Source: Mytilinidion resinicola (lineage: Eukaryota; Ascomycota; Dothideomycetes; Mytilinidiales; Mytilinidiaceae). Taken from it: a DNA stretch of 64,000 nucleotides. Numbering within the stretch: position 1 is the first letter of the stretch; each line of letters opens with the position of its first letter. Made by a program: the position numbers and the translations under genes. Below, piece by piece: positions 35,255 through 46,585 of this stretch. The notes below the pieces were generated by a model. That model made no database searches. It worked only from the letters and a program-made list of their open reading frames with translations, and was not told the origin of the DNA. The stretch lies in contig NW_022985451.1 in the NCBI RefSeq assembly GCF_010093595.1, positions 753,956 through 817,955 of the forward strand, read 5' to 3'.

Positions 35255-37901
35255 TCCAGTAAAGTCGGCGGGCGTGCCGGGGATTGTTTCGAGGTGGTCT
35301 CGATGGTCTCGGTAGTCTCCTGCAGCACTGCCTACGGCACTGCTGCCAGAGGTCGACCCAAATCGGTCCCTTGATGTAGAGCTTTCCGGCAGATGCAAGG
35401 CCGGGGGAGCCCTCGCAGCAGACGAGCGCCTCCGGCGATGGGCGACGGAAGGGGTGAGGGAGGGTGAGGTCGCCACAATGAGGGTAGGTATGGGACGGAG
35501 GGAGAATTCGACGAAGAGGACAGACTGCTCGAGTCTGCGCGGTGCGTCGTCCTGCGGCCCTGAGGTCACTGGGCAGCAGCCAAGCTGTCCAAGCAGGGAG
35601 TCTGGTGCAGAGGGTGCAAGGAGGACGGGCTCCGAGGCGCTGTGAAACTGGGCAAGCAAGGCAGCCAAGAGCTTGCGGCGCAAGAGAAGGGCGCAAAGCC
35701 AGATGGCACCAGATTGTGAGGGTTAAGGCGATCTCGGCGAGCGTCCGGGGTCGTGTACGCTAAGGGTCTATGTGTTCCCTGGGAGGGAGGTGAGGCTGGT
35801 AACGAGCGTGGGATGCAGCTGGACAGGCAGCGTGAGTGGCCGCAGGAATTGCTGGAGCAGGGGAGGGGGTTATATTTGGACGGGGACGAGTTCATCAGAT
35901 GCCAGAGACAGCGTCGTCCTGGGGCAGAGACTTGAGAAGAGCAGGCCGGCTGGGCGCTGTTTTCAATTAAATGAGGACAGATTTTTGCCAGGCCCATATC
36001 GATATCTGCATAGGGGCCAGGAGCATCCCTCTCTCTATCGCACCCGTCATTTGGTGGGCCTTGGCACGCGATTGCACGCCCCCGGCGACCGCCACTTGCG
36101 CTGCGCTAGCGGATGGTGCAGTTCTGGTGGAGTTCCTCTCCAGGTTGTTGGCCAGGAACAGGAGACGCGCTGTGCTGACGGGCGAGGCAGCTGAAGACCA
36201 ACTCCTGTCGTTCGCGACGCGATGCCCAAGAGAGCAGGCCACAACACCTGCTGAGCCTCTATCCCGACTTCAACTGGCAGGACCAGCCTTCCTCTCGTCC
36301 CCGATCGGCTGCTGCTGGGCCACTACCGAAGGTAATATAAAACGCCATGTCGCCGAGATTATCGTCTCCTGCACGCCCCAGGGAACCCGCTGCAGTAGCA
36401 CCTATCACGGCCCGCCAAGCACCGTGAGCGGACAATGCGCCCCCTCTTTGGGCTTGAGCCATGCGGCGGAAAACAAGCTTAACCGCGAATGACGAGAGTC
36501 TGGGCGAATGGCCTGGCCCGGTCGCCTCCTCTACAGACATGCAGCTGTCGCGCCGGATGGTGTTGAGGACTCCGGGGAGCCCCAACTCCAAAATACCCCT
36601 TGTGCACCACTGAGTCTTAAGATATGCCTGGCTTACTACGAGAGACGTTTGCAGCGTCAAATGTAACTTCAGACGGGTGTTCCAACCTCTCGACGACCTC
36701 ATCGTGGTACTTTTCAGCTGTAATGTGCGCTTTTCTAGTTCAGTAATTCAATAGATATGCTTCTCACCACCCATGCAAGTCACGATGATAAAGACGGAAC
36801 CTTGCGAAAATCTCCTGTTTCGCACAGTAAGCATGCATGATTAGAGAGCCAGCCCCGACGGCACATCCGTGAAGTGACAAGAGAAGTGCTCTCGTCGGAT
36901 CACCTCCCGCCTGCCTTCATATGTACACAACTCCCCCCACCCCCTCCCCCTCCCCCCCCCCCTCCCCACCCCTCCCTCCCTCCCCTTTACGACGACTGGA
37001 ATCCCGTTAGCTCCCTCTAGCTGCCAAGGGCGGAACGAAGCGTGCCTTGGCGCCTTAGGAGATTAACGGCGCCTAACGCTGCAGGTACAAAGGTACCCTC
37101 CCACGACTGGCCGGATGCTCGCCCACTCTCCCAGTCCGCCAGCAAACCCAGCAGACGGCCCTCTCTCACGCGACTCGGCTTCATCGCCGCTCTGATTCCT
37201 GTGTGTCCCCTCAGCGAATACCTGGCGCCTACGAGCCTCCGACACCCTGCCCATGGCGCTCGCTAGAGTCGGACGTGCGCCCGTGAGAGCGCGACGAGGT
37301 CCAATCGTTGGCGTGAGTCACTGCCCTTCGCTCCCAGCCAGCCGTTCGCAGCCTACGTGTATGCGCCGCCGACGAATCGCGACCTCTGCTGGAGCATTCG
37401 TGGAGGATCCATAGAGGCTCTATGCAAGAAATAGCATGGTTGGCGTGGCCTGCCTGGCCGCCGTCGGAAGAGGTTTGGGTCGCGTGTTTCAACACGCTGG
37501 AGGTGCTTCGTCTCTTTGCCATCTCGAAGTCTTTGCATCTCAACTTCTTCTGCGTCTCCGCCTTTCACTTCCTCTGCAGCCTCTATTCAAGCCTTCTTTG
37601 TTCTATTATTCTCTCGCCCCGTTGTTACATTGTAAACACAGCCCCTCCGTCCAATCAGGTCACATCTGGCCTCCACCAACAATAGACCAGCATCGCAGAC
37701 AGCCTTTGTTTCATCCTCGTGACAGCCCCAACTGAGCTTCACCTCGCGCCCCGCATGAAAATGACTTCCTCATGAAATCGCCAAATGTCAATGTGCAAGT
37801 CTTCCTAGACAAGTTCGAGATCCGACCTTCCACCTCATAACCTACATTCACACCCACCTGCGACTTTGCTACTTCCAGCAACAACTCGAACCACAGTCGG
37901 C
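35255..37901. promoter_or_regulatory. Long divergent intergenic region with a C/T-rich tract
   Basis: 2.6 kb between two ATGs, the longest region upstream of a gene here. A nearly pure pyrimidine tract with long C runs occupies about 36930-36987. Frames such as 35971-36492 are open but have no motif or family look. The last 200-300 bp before 37902 are CA- and CT-rich and probably 5' UTR. Confidence 0.45.
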
Positions 37902-40900
37902 ATGCCGCCGCAGGCATTGCATAACCACGAAGACATGAACAACATACCCTTATTCGAATCCTCATCACCACCGAAACCACTACGGAGATCCACGACTCGC
38001 ATAACAAAGTTTCCGAGTGCGGCAGATTTCTTAATGGACGATCTTCAATCTTCACAAAACCCGCCGCCCGCATACCCAGAAGCGAATGGACAGCAGCCGG
38101 CACATGATACAAACGGGACATGGTTATTACAGGATGATGTTGATGAGCAAGCAAGATGGGACGCAGATGCTTCGCGCGTAGCCGCCAGGAAGGCCATGGC
38201 AGCGAAACGACAGTCACGAGCCTCGATGATTCAGACGTCACGAACTAAATCAAGGAGGAAAGCGAAGCAGACAATGGTTACGAGGCCAGGAATCACAGTA
38301 GACACAAGTGTCTCGCAGCACAAAGGCAAAGCACCACGTCAACTCTTCCCGCAGAAGTCATCAGATATGTTGAAATCGAGTGGCATCGTTGGATTTGTCA
38401 ACCTTCCGGACTTTTCAGAGGAACATGAATCTGGCAAGAAGAGTACATGGTGGCAGTTCGGAAAGTCCGCAAAGGGAATCACGGGCGACAAGGGCGAGAA
38501 TACAGACTCACCGAATAGAGCTCGCCATGGGAACGGATTCGGCTTCAAAAACAAAACAATGCGAGCCCAAACCCGGGATCAAGAGCCACCCTCCATTGTT
38601 ACGCCCACTCAGGAAACCTATCAAAAGGGAATACTCGCTAAACCGTCCGATGCAGCGGACGAACGAGCATATTATAGCCCTCAGACAGCGGGAACATTAC
38701 GACCAGGACGATTTGCATCAATGGAGGTTTCACCCGCTGATCGGCCCATCACCATCGGCCTCTCCATACCTTCTGAGAGCCTCTCAGAACATGAGGACTA
38801 TCGAACAAATCGACAGCGCTCAGAGAGCGATGTGACGCTAGTCACTCCCAACATTATCATTACACCCGCAGCGCTGAAGTCAGTATGGTTACCGGATAGT
38901 GAACCAGACTACAGACCCCGACCACCATCTAGCATTTACTCCCAAGCTACCTTTTTTCCTTCTGATTACTCAAATAATCAATACGTTCCACCTGTACCAG
39001 CGGTACCATCTCATCTTGTCGGGTCAGGGCATACAGCGGTCCCCGGCCAGTCTGTACGAGATAAGGAAATTGAGACTGGTCAGAAATCGAATCATGTCCG
39101 CGATAGCACCATCGACTCGGCAGTCACGGCCTTTGAGGAAGATGAGGATGCTAAACGCAAAGCCAGGGTCACGTCAACAGGAACGCTCTTCGAGGAAGAT
39201 GCGACACCGCATTCTTCCCGAGAGACAAACAATAAAGGCCATCTCGATCTAAGCATCGATACGGCATTAACACCAACGCCAAGGCTCTCTCGTGGATGGT
39301 GGAATGTCATCACCACACCGTTTGAGCTGTCACGCTCAAACTCCCTATGGACAAGAAGGACTGTTGGAAATGGTGATACCACACCAGACGTTCCTATGGT
39401 GCCTCAGAGATTTGGAGCGAGCCCCGTTTCCGCATCGACACCATCTACCTACATATGGTCGGCAACGGAAAAAGCTTTCAGTCCAAACGACAGAGAAGTT
39501 CCACTGCTTCTCGGCCTCGACCTTCCGAACCAGATGCACGAGACTGCTCGTCTGACGACTTCACAGCCTCAGGTGGCACGGTCTGAGGTGGTCCAAACCC
39601 GCGAGCCGTTTACTCAAAGCTCTCCAGAGGCACCCAGGCCTGCTCGTTTGACGAATCCACCACTGCAGATGGCACCGTTTGACGGGCTCCAGTCCCGTGA
39701 GCCGGTGCCGCAAACATCAATTCCACAGCCTCAAATGGCACATACGACTACTTATTCGAGGGATTCACACTTTCAGACCGCATCGTTTGAGGGGCCCCCG
39801 TCCCGTGAAAGGGCCGCTCAAAACTCAACTCCAAAGTTTTCAATGGCGCACGAGACTCATTGGTCGAGTCCACAGCCCCAGATGTCACCGTCTGACGATA
39901 CCCAACGAGTTTCCAAGAAACAGGAACGTGAACAAAGACGTGAGCAGAAACGTGAGAAGAAGCGACAAAAGAGTAAGAGATCGCGGTGCTGCTGCTGGCT
40001 CAGCTGGTGCTGTATCATATTTCTCGCACTTGTGGCTATCATTACCGCACTTGCGGTCACGTTAACGAGGAAACATCACAAGAAGGACGATATTCCAACG
40101 GCCTCTCAGTGGCTTAATTTGACTGGTTATCCACCTATGCCTACAGGAATGTCGACGATTGCACAGCCAGAGGCCATTGACGAAATAAGCGGATGCGTTT
40201 CTCCCGCCACCATATGGAGCTGCGCCTTGCCTAAGGAGGAACAGGCATCTGTTTCTCCCAATAAGCCGGACCAGCCGAACTTCAAACTAAACATCGTGTT
40301 TAATAATGGAACAATTGCCGACAAATCCAAAACGCAAATTGCTCCTCGTACTGTTTCCAACCCCGTTTCCGCTGGAGCTTTCATCAAATCAAGGCTTCTT
40401 AGGATTCGCGACCAACTTACAGCGTCGCCTGCAGTTCCCTCTTTAGACGATCAGAGGTTCCTAGGAAACACGACTGATGATAACAAGATACCATTCGAAG
40501 GCGAACAAACCCCATTTTTTATCTCGTTTGTTGATCCAACCACAGCGTCGTCCTCTGCACGACTTGCCAAACGAGGAGGCGGCAATTTCGGCAATCTGAG
40601 CGACCTAATCCCACCCCCCTCCATCAACAGCGACGGAACGGCGGCAGCAGCTAATCTCCTCCCTTTCCCTAGCTCGCAGCCCCTGCAGCTTTATGACCGT
40701 GGCCTACCCACAGAGCACTACGGCTTCTACAACTACTTCGACCGCTCCATCTTCCTGAAATCCATTCAACCAACAAACAACTCCTTCGGCGGCGTCCCAG
40801 CCGACACAAACGGCGGCTCGACCTTCGACAGCGCAACTATGCGCTGCACGTGGGCGCAAACCCGCTTCCTCGTCCAGATCTGGACAAACTCTGGCACTAC

Positions 40901-41273
40901 CAAGCCACTTCTACAAGGCACACCCACAACTTCCACAGCCTCCGCCACGTCGCCAACCTCAACAGTTAGCCCGGCGGCCGATCTCAAGCGCCCAGGTTCT
41001 TTCCCATACCCCGTCACCGTGACTCTAGACCGGCATGGCGGCGCCCTATCAAAGAAGATGATCTACTGCTACGGCATGGACACGAACGGCAAGATCGAGA
41101 AGAACGCTCAAGCTTTCGTGCTCGAGGACCGTGCCTTCGGCGGTGTTGCGGTTAACCCTGCTAATGGGCCGTTTGATAACGTCCCTGTGGCGACGAAGGA
41201 TGGGGGACCTGGGGGAATTGATGGCGGGACTGGGGGCTGTGGGTGCCAGTGGGCGAATTGGTTGGGGAGTTGA
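37902..41273 (+). CDS. Large fungal single-pass membrane protein, function unknown
   Basis: One exon of 1123 aa starting MPPQALHNHEDMNNIPLFES; 37902 is the first ATG, the upstream frame has none. Residues 1-690 are a disordered, Ser/Pro-rich cytoplasmic region with conserved-looking pieces such as QNPPPAYPEANGQQ, DVDEQARWDADASRVAARKA and RGWWNVITTPFELSRSNSLW. Four degenerate repeats of about 30 aa lie at about 553-670. A basic cluster and a Cys-rich anchor (CCCWLSWCCIIFLALVAIIT, about 695-722) precede a roughly 400-residue outer domain. That domain contains SGCVSPATIWSCALPKEEQA, PFFISFVDPTT, HYGFYNYFDRSIFL and TMRCTWAQTRFLVQIWTN, and it ends CGCQWANWLGS. Similar fungal proteins have been labelled glycoprotease-family, but I see no protease motif. 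Possibly a cell-surface sensor or anchor. Confidence 0.82.
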   Translation: MPPQALHNHEDMNNIPLFESSSPPKPLRRSTTRITKFPSAADFLMDDLQSSQNPPPAYPEANGQQPAHDTNGTWLLQDDVDEQARWDADASRVAARKAMAAKRQSRASMIQTSRTKSRRKAKQTMVTRPGITVDTSVSQHKGKAPRQLFPQKSSDMLKSSGIVGFVNLPDFSEEHESGKKSTWWQFGKSAKGITGDKGENTDSPNRARHGNGFGFKNKTMRAQTRDQEPPSIVTPTQETYQKGILAKPSDAADERAYYSPQTAGTLRPGRFASMEVSPADRPITIGLSIPSESLSEHEDYRTNRQRSESDVTLVTPNIIITPAALKSVWLPDSEPDYRPRPPSSIYSQATFFPSDYSNNQYVPPVPAVPSHLVGSGHTAVPGQSVRDKEIETGQKSNHVRDSTIDSAVTAFEEDEDAKRKARVTSTGTLFEEDATPHSSRETNNKGHLDLSIDTALTPTPRLSRGWWNVITTPFELSRSNSLWTRRTVGNGDTTPDVPMVPQRFGASPVSASTPSTYIWSATEKAFSPNDREVPLLLGLDLPNQMHETARLTTSQPQVARSEVVQTREPFTQSSPEAPRPARLTNPPLQMAPFDGLQSREPVPQTSIPQPQMAHTTTYSRDSHFQTASFEGPPSRERAAQNSTPKFSMAHETHWSSPQPQMSPSDDTQRVSKKQEREQRREQKREKKRQKSKRSRCCCWLSWCCIIFLALVAIITALAVTLTRKHHKKDDIPTASQWLNLTGYPPMPTGMSTIAQPEAIDEISGCVSPATIWSCALPKEEQASVSPNKPDQPNFKLNIVFNNGTIADKSKTQIAPRTVSNPVSAGAFIKSRLLRIRDQLTASPAVPSLDDQRFLGNTTDDNKIPFEGEQTPFFISFVDPTTASSSARLAKRGGGNFGNLSDLIPPPSINSDGTAAAANLLPFPSSQPLQLYDRGLPTEHYGFYNYFDRSIFLKSIQPTNNSFGGVPADTNGGSTFDSATMRCTWAQTRFLVQIWTNSGTTKPLLQGTPTTSTASATSPTSTVSPAADLKRPGSFPYPVTVTLDRHGGALSKKMIYCYGMDTNGKIEKNAQAFVLEDRAFGGVAVNPANGPFDNVPVATKDGGPGGIDGGTGGCGCQWANWLGS

Positions 41274-42306
41274 GAGCGAGGCTTGGGGGAACGACTTCTT
41301 GTATTTACGTATTTTTTAGCGTGGGGTAATTAGATTGAGTATGGGAATTGAGGTTTGGTATTCCAACTTTTGTGTTTTGTGAGTTTGATATCGGTCTTTT
41401 CTCATTGCTTGAAGGCCTTTGATGGAGATTTCTGAAAATATAAAGCTAGGAAGTATGATAGGTTTGATACTGTGCCAGGCCGCCTCGGTGGTGGTGGATG
41501 GGTGTACACACATTGGAGGTGGAATCCGTCGCTCGAGGCTTTCATATGATATCCTTCCATTCTACAAATCCCTATTCCCTATTCCCATATCAGTCCCTGC
41601 TTTGCTGTGTTCCTTCGCATGCTGCTTAATATCAAGAGCGTGCGTACACTCTTCCGTCACTGCTTGTCGTTCCTCAAGGTACTGATGTACATCTAGAGCA
41701 CTGTTTCAAATCTACTCTGTTCACACTTAGTCGCTGCAGTCCAGAGTGGTTTGGCGACTTTACTTACGGCAGTGGTTCACGCAAAAAGGTTTATACAGAT
41801 CCATGGCCAAGCACTGCACCTTTGAATAGCAGTTGTGAACCTACATAGTACAACACATCGTGTCTGTGCGAGCGTCTCCAGCTCGAGGCTTCACGTGATC
41901 CGAGACTGCTCCAAATCAACTACCAGCCACCTCCAAATGGAACCATAGCTTGACGTCATGCCAGACTGCAAAGCGCTCCACATCCAGCTGGAGACGACGT
42001 GCCTGAGACGCTTATCTGCATCGTTATCATGCCAGGCAGCACTTCACCTGGACGAGGACTTCACTTTTTTTCACCACTCTCGCACCTGCAGTCCCGCATC
42101 CGGCTAGCGGCTAGTGCTGCTCGCACTTTTCCAGTACTTAACCAGCCCTCGCCCTCCGTCCTTCATTCCTCATCTTCCTCTCTTCCATCATCTCGAATTC
42201 TTTCTTTCTCCACCATCACCATCAGCTCCAATTTTCCACGCATCAAGCTTCTTCCATCTACACCCACTCCATCGTACGCATACCAACTACCATCTAAACC
42301 GTCATC
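41274..42306. other. Intergenic, upstream of the chromatin protein gene
   Basis: About 1 kb. The 250 bp before 42307 are strongly C/T-rich, like a leader. Frames at 41419-41685 and 41999-42493 are open but unrecognisable. Confidence 0.45.
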
Positions 42307-43168
42307 ATGTCCGACCAATCTGGAGACGCTGTCGTCAAGGCCACCACTCCTACCCCGCCAACCTCAGCCATCTTCACCGAGAGGGAGCTTGCCATGCTCG
42401 GATGGGCCATGCAGTCGCTCAAGTCAGGCCCTCCTGAGGTATGTGCTCACCATCCCCCTCCAGAACGTCAAAGATCTAACCATCTGCCTATAGATCGACT
42501 ACGACAAGCTGGCTGCGTTCGCTGGCATGACCAATCCGAAGTCTGCCTCCAACGCCTGGGCCAAACTGAAGGCAAGCGTCGCGAGTACATTGACCTGTAC
42601 CTTTTGTACTCACCTTATTTAGACCAAGCTGTTCACTGGCGATGTCGCTACTCCAGTGAAGACTCCGAAGGCTCCCAAGACTCCCGCTGTTCGCAAGCCT
42701 CGGGGCAAGGCGACCAACAAGGCTAGCGACGAAGCTGCCATCAAGGCCAGCGATGAAGCTGCCAACAAGGCCAGCGATGAGGAAGGCGCTGCGGCTGCTG
42801 GCGCTCCCGAGGAACCTGCTGCTGCCTCCGACGACGCTGCTGCTCCCGAGCCCAAGACCCCCAAGGCCAAGAAACCCGCCGCATCGCGCAAGCGCAAGTC
42901 TCCTACCACCGGCGAGGGTGAGGACGGCGAGACCCCGAAGAAGCGAGGCCGCAAGACCAAGGCGCAGAAGGAGGCTGAGGCCGCAGGTGAGAACCTCGTC
43001 AAATTCAGACTCGCTCGCACAGCTGCTAACATGTTAGTAGCTGCCAAAGGCGCGCTCCCGGGCATCGATGTCGCCGCTGCTGTCAAGGACTCCAACGATA
43101 CCGAGGCGACGACGCTCAAAAACGAGGAGGCTAACGGTGAGGAGGTTAAGACTGAGGAAGAGGCTTGA
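42307..43168 (+). CDS. Small chromatin protein with Myb-like domain and AT-hooks
   Basis: Four exons, 42307-42438, 42494-42571, 42623-42986 and 43041-43168, give 233 aa starting MSDQSGDAVVKATTPTPPTS. The N-terminal 70 residues (FTERELAMLGWAMQSLKSGP, then EIDYDKLAAFAGMTNPKSAS and NAWAKLKTKL) match a small fungal Myb-like DNA-binding fold. A histone-H1-like Lys/Ala/Pro-rich tail follows, with AT-hook-like KKRGRK and KPRGKA. Intron 2 is best read with a GC donor (AAG then GCAAGC), because this gives AKLKTKLF. A GT donor six bases later (GTCGCG) would insert Ala-Ser. The last acceptor is a tandem TAGTAG, adding or removing one Val. Probably a nuclear architectural protein; target unknown. Confidence 0.75.
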
Positions 43169-43200
43169 GCAGAGCAACCTCACCACATCAACAAGAAGCG

Positions 43201-43226
43201 CGATCTCGATCTCGATCTCGATCTCA
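43201..43226. repeat. (CGATCT)n microsatellite
   Basis: Four tandem copies of a 6-bp unit plus a partial copy, in the 3' UTR of the chromatin protein gene. Confidence 0.8.
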
Positions 43227-46200
43227 GATGACAGCTTCTTCCCATACTACTCATACTCATCACAAAATCGTCGCATGTCTGCGCTCCCGCAAGGCTTGGA
43301 ACGATCTTCACGGTTTTTCTTACTCTTTGGCTTTCTCTTTACTCCATCTCCCCTTTCTATCTCTGCATTTGGCTGGCGCTGGCACCGCTCCTCAACGCAC
43401 ATCGTTGCTGCAGCGCAATCATCACGGTTGATCTTGGGGTATAACGGAATGGAATGGGGCTGGCTTCGTTGTATCGAGGTCACGGCGTTTTGGGAGGTCG
43501 GAAACCTCGGAGGGACTTGATACTGTAGCTTGATTAGCTGAATCAATGAGAACCCCTCGACTCAGACTCATTACTTGCACTCTATTGACTACTACACTCG
43601 TGACCTCCTTCTAGTCAGATATCGCAGCGTGAAGCTGCCTCGCCCCTCCAAATCAAACTCGCGATATCGAGCAGACTTCTCATTAACGTCTCCCCACCCC
43701 AACAGCACTTCCTCCAAGCTCCCTCCACACTTGCCCAGACCCAGCGTACTCCTCCCCGTCTACTATACCAACATCTAAGCTAACTCAGCACTGCAGTCTT
43801 GCGGCCGATTTGACAAAGGCAGACTGCTACTCCGGCCTAGTCCTTGAACTATCTAGATCGGCAGCATGTATGCACTTTTCCTGATTCAGGCAGGGAGTTT
43901 GTCGGGATGGTGCGAGCCCTAGGACTAGAATAAGGAAAATTCGTATCTATGCGGTTGGTACCATGGTGAGTTATCCTAAATGCCTCTCCGTGGTGTTGCT
44001 AACGAAATCTTCATGAGGTATCTGAGTATGATACACAGCAGAAAGCAGCGCCGACTAACCAATCGCTTAGGCTCGAGATGAGAGTCCTTTAGTCTCATAT
44101 AGGGCCTCGTTCAGTCCTCACACGCGGCCGACCAGGGCTTCCAGTATCTCTCTCTTCTAGTGTATCCCAATGCCCGCGTGCGCCTCGTTCTCCACCCTCA
44201 TCCGCGCAGCGGTTTGCTCACCATGAACAAGCAGAACAAAGTATCACACTTCCCGTACCACAGCTGCACCGGTAGCTCCTCACGAGTATCCTCTATCCGG
44301 AACCCAGAATCCACGCATATCAACTTACCATCATACCATACCCTGCGTAAACGATTCCCTCGCGCCTCGCAAACACAGCCGAAGAAAGTCTGTATCGATC
44401 ATGATATCGCGATCCCTCTCATGCGCTTTCTGGAGTACAGACCCAGGTTGCAGAACCAGCTCCAGCCGCTGTCCGTCGCTCAGATCCAGCCGCTCTCCCA
44501 GCTCTCGTCGCCGCCACCACCAGCCGAGCGAGTAGGGTGCGCAGCGAATACTCTAGGGCTATTCAAGCCAATGCACCAGATCCGCCCTGAGCATGCTAAT
44601 GTCAGGCGATCCCATGCCGCAGGCGATGGAGACACTTGAGTTTCTCGCGTGGTAATGCTGCTGCGCAAGTAAGCGCGTATGGTCCACTTCCTGGATCTTC
44701 CGAAAGACTGAGAATATCTTGCGAAGCATCTGGAACTTGAAAGCTATTCTGTAACGGTACGAGCAAATGCGTCGTCATGTCTGAGGCTGGTCTGCTGCCG
44801 CGCGCCCTGGTCTGGATAGGGGGGATCAGGAGCGTTCGATTCGGATGTGTCGAGCTCCAGCCTATCTCGGGTCTATCTATAATAGTAATCTTGACGCCTG
44901 GTTTCAGACCCAGGTCGTGGTAAGTGGCACTTCGATGCGAAAGCCCGGAAACCCATGTTGGGACAGGATATCCCGACCCGTCAGCGAACCATACTGGGCG
45001 TAACCGAGTTTTCGTCCGTCAGGGAGGGTTAAGGTGGCGGAACTGTCGTTTGGTGCGAACGGCAACGGGCTGGACAAGCTGTCGAACTACAGCTTCCCTT
45101 AAGTCCGTCCACGAGTCCCATCATTTTTCCCACTCTTCTTCATCTAATCCTGCTGTTTGTAAGACAGCCAACCTGAATCGCAGAAGAGAATTGAAGCGCA
45201 ACCTTCACCTCCACGCGGGCCCTGCCCCCCGGTACCACTGAACGCTGCGGCAAGCATGCCCATGTCCACCTCGGATTTCTCGGCCTTCGCTGGATTCTGC
45301 GTCCACTTGCTACCTACACAAACTTCCGGAGATCAAAGCTGGAAGAAGGCGCTCATTTGTCTTTATGGGAATATTGAGCGGGTTCCCGTACTAGTATAGT
45401 TTGAGTACGAACCAGGCCGCAAGAAAGTGCCCTAAAGTGTACCAGAAATACGCACGTCTTAGTGACTGGGTGGCGGTGGGGGGCTGATTGGATTAGGAAC
45501 GGAAAGATTTGCTTCAAATGTCTTGCAACTCCTGTCACGCATTTTCCCTAGCTCACAAAGCGGTAATTACGGGTCTATGGTTGAAAAAAGAATGCATTAA
45601 ACGGTTAAGGAGAGGAAAAGAGGACATGGCATGCGACTTTGGGAGAAAGGGACTGAAGCTTTCGATATGAAACGTGGGGGCTATTCCGATGCAGAAACCC
45701 ATAACATCACAGGCTAAATGGAACGAGATGTCTTGGTTTTGAGCGCAGTTCGTGTATATGAACGCTCAGGATGGCTGTGAAGTAGGTGATGTGGAAGCCT
45801 GGATGGGTCGGAGTAATAATAAGATTTCTACGTGGGATAGGCCACGTGATAATATTGAAGAATTCGATTTTCTGTTCTTGGCCTGAATGGAGAACATTGG
45901 AAAGATGCCAAGCACTTGACAGTGCAAGCCCTAGTTGATTCTTCTATTCTTTTTCTGTGGAGGCTTTTTGGGAAGCACCTGGTAATGATGGAGATAGGCC
46001 AGACAAAGCAGTCAACGCCTCTTCATCCCACGCCCAGCCTCACCGTCTTCGTCCATCGCACCCCATCGCCGCTATGCATCTGAATCGGCAGGCCAGGCCC
46101 TCGGGGAGCTGCCGCCTCGCGCTCTTGTATCCACCGGGCGTTGAGCTAAAAGGAGCTTGTCTCTCCGCATTGCAGGAATGTCTCCTTCCCGGAACGCCTA

Positions 46201-46585
46201 TCTCGCTTTCAAGATGCATGCCAATATTACAAGAGACTGACGAATGAGATACATTATCGGTACGCTACGACCTGAACAATGCGAATCAGAGCCGACATTG
46301 TTTTCCCCCTCTGCGCCGAACCAGCAAGTCGGTGCAGATCTCCGATCACGACATCTGGCCCACCGCATTCGCGATGAAGCCAGCATCACCAACTCAAATG
46401 CCGATGTGCAACGGCTGCGACCCCAGTCCAATGCCGCCCTCTATCTGCTGCCAATGTCTGATTATCATTCCGTTGGCTAATTGCATCATCATTCATCTTC
46501 CTTCTCCAAGTTTACTAGTATATGTATAAGGTAGCACGGGTGTGCCTAGATCCTGGCTACACTTTCCCGACATCTCTCACGAACC
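43227..46585. other. Gene-poor region of 3.3 kb
   Basis: No gene is supported. Frames at 44160-44639 (no ATG), 44924-45241 and 45957-46247 are open but lack motifs and overlap frames on the other strand. I looked for tRNA-like B boxes here and saw none. Confidence 0.4.

Noticed and set aside
35255..35683. 143-codon upstream extension of the MNN10 frame
   Set aside because: It has no ATG, and its first codon is TTG. A TTG start is not expected in this organism; the first ATG is at 35254.
35971..36492. 173-aa open frame in the MNN10 upstream region
   Set aside because: It has an ATG but no domain, membrane segment or repeat pattern, and overlaps other frames; treated as chance.
37711..38241. 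176-aa minus-strand frame at the start of the large membrane protein
   Set aside because: It overlaps a conserved coding region on the other strand and has no family-like motif.
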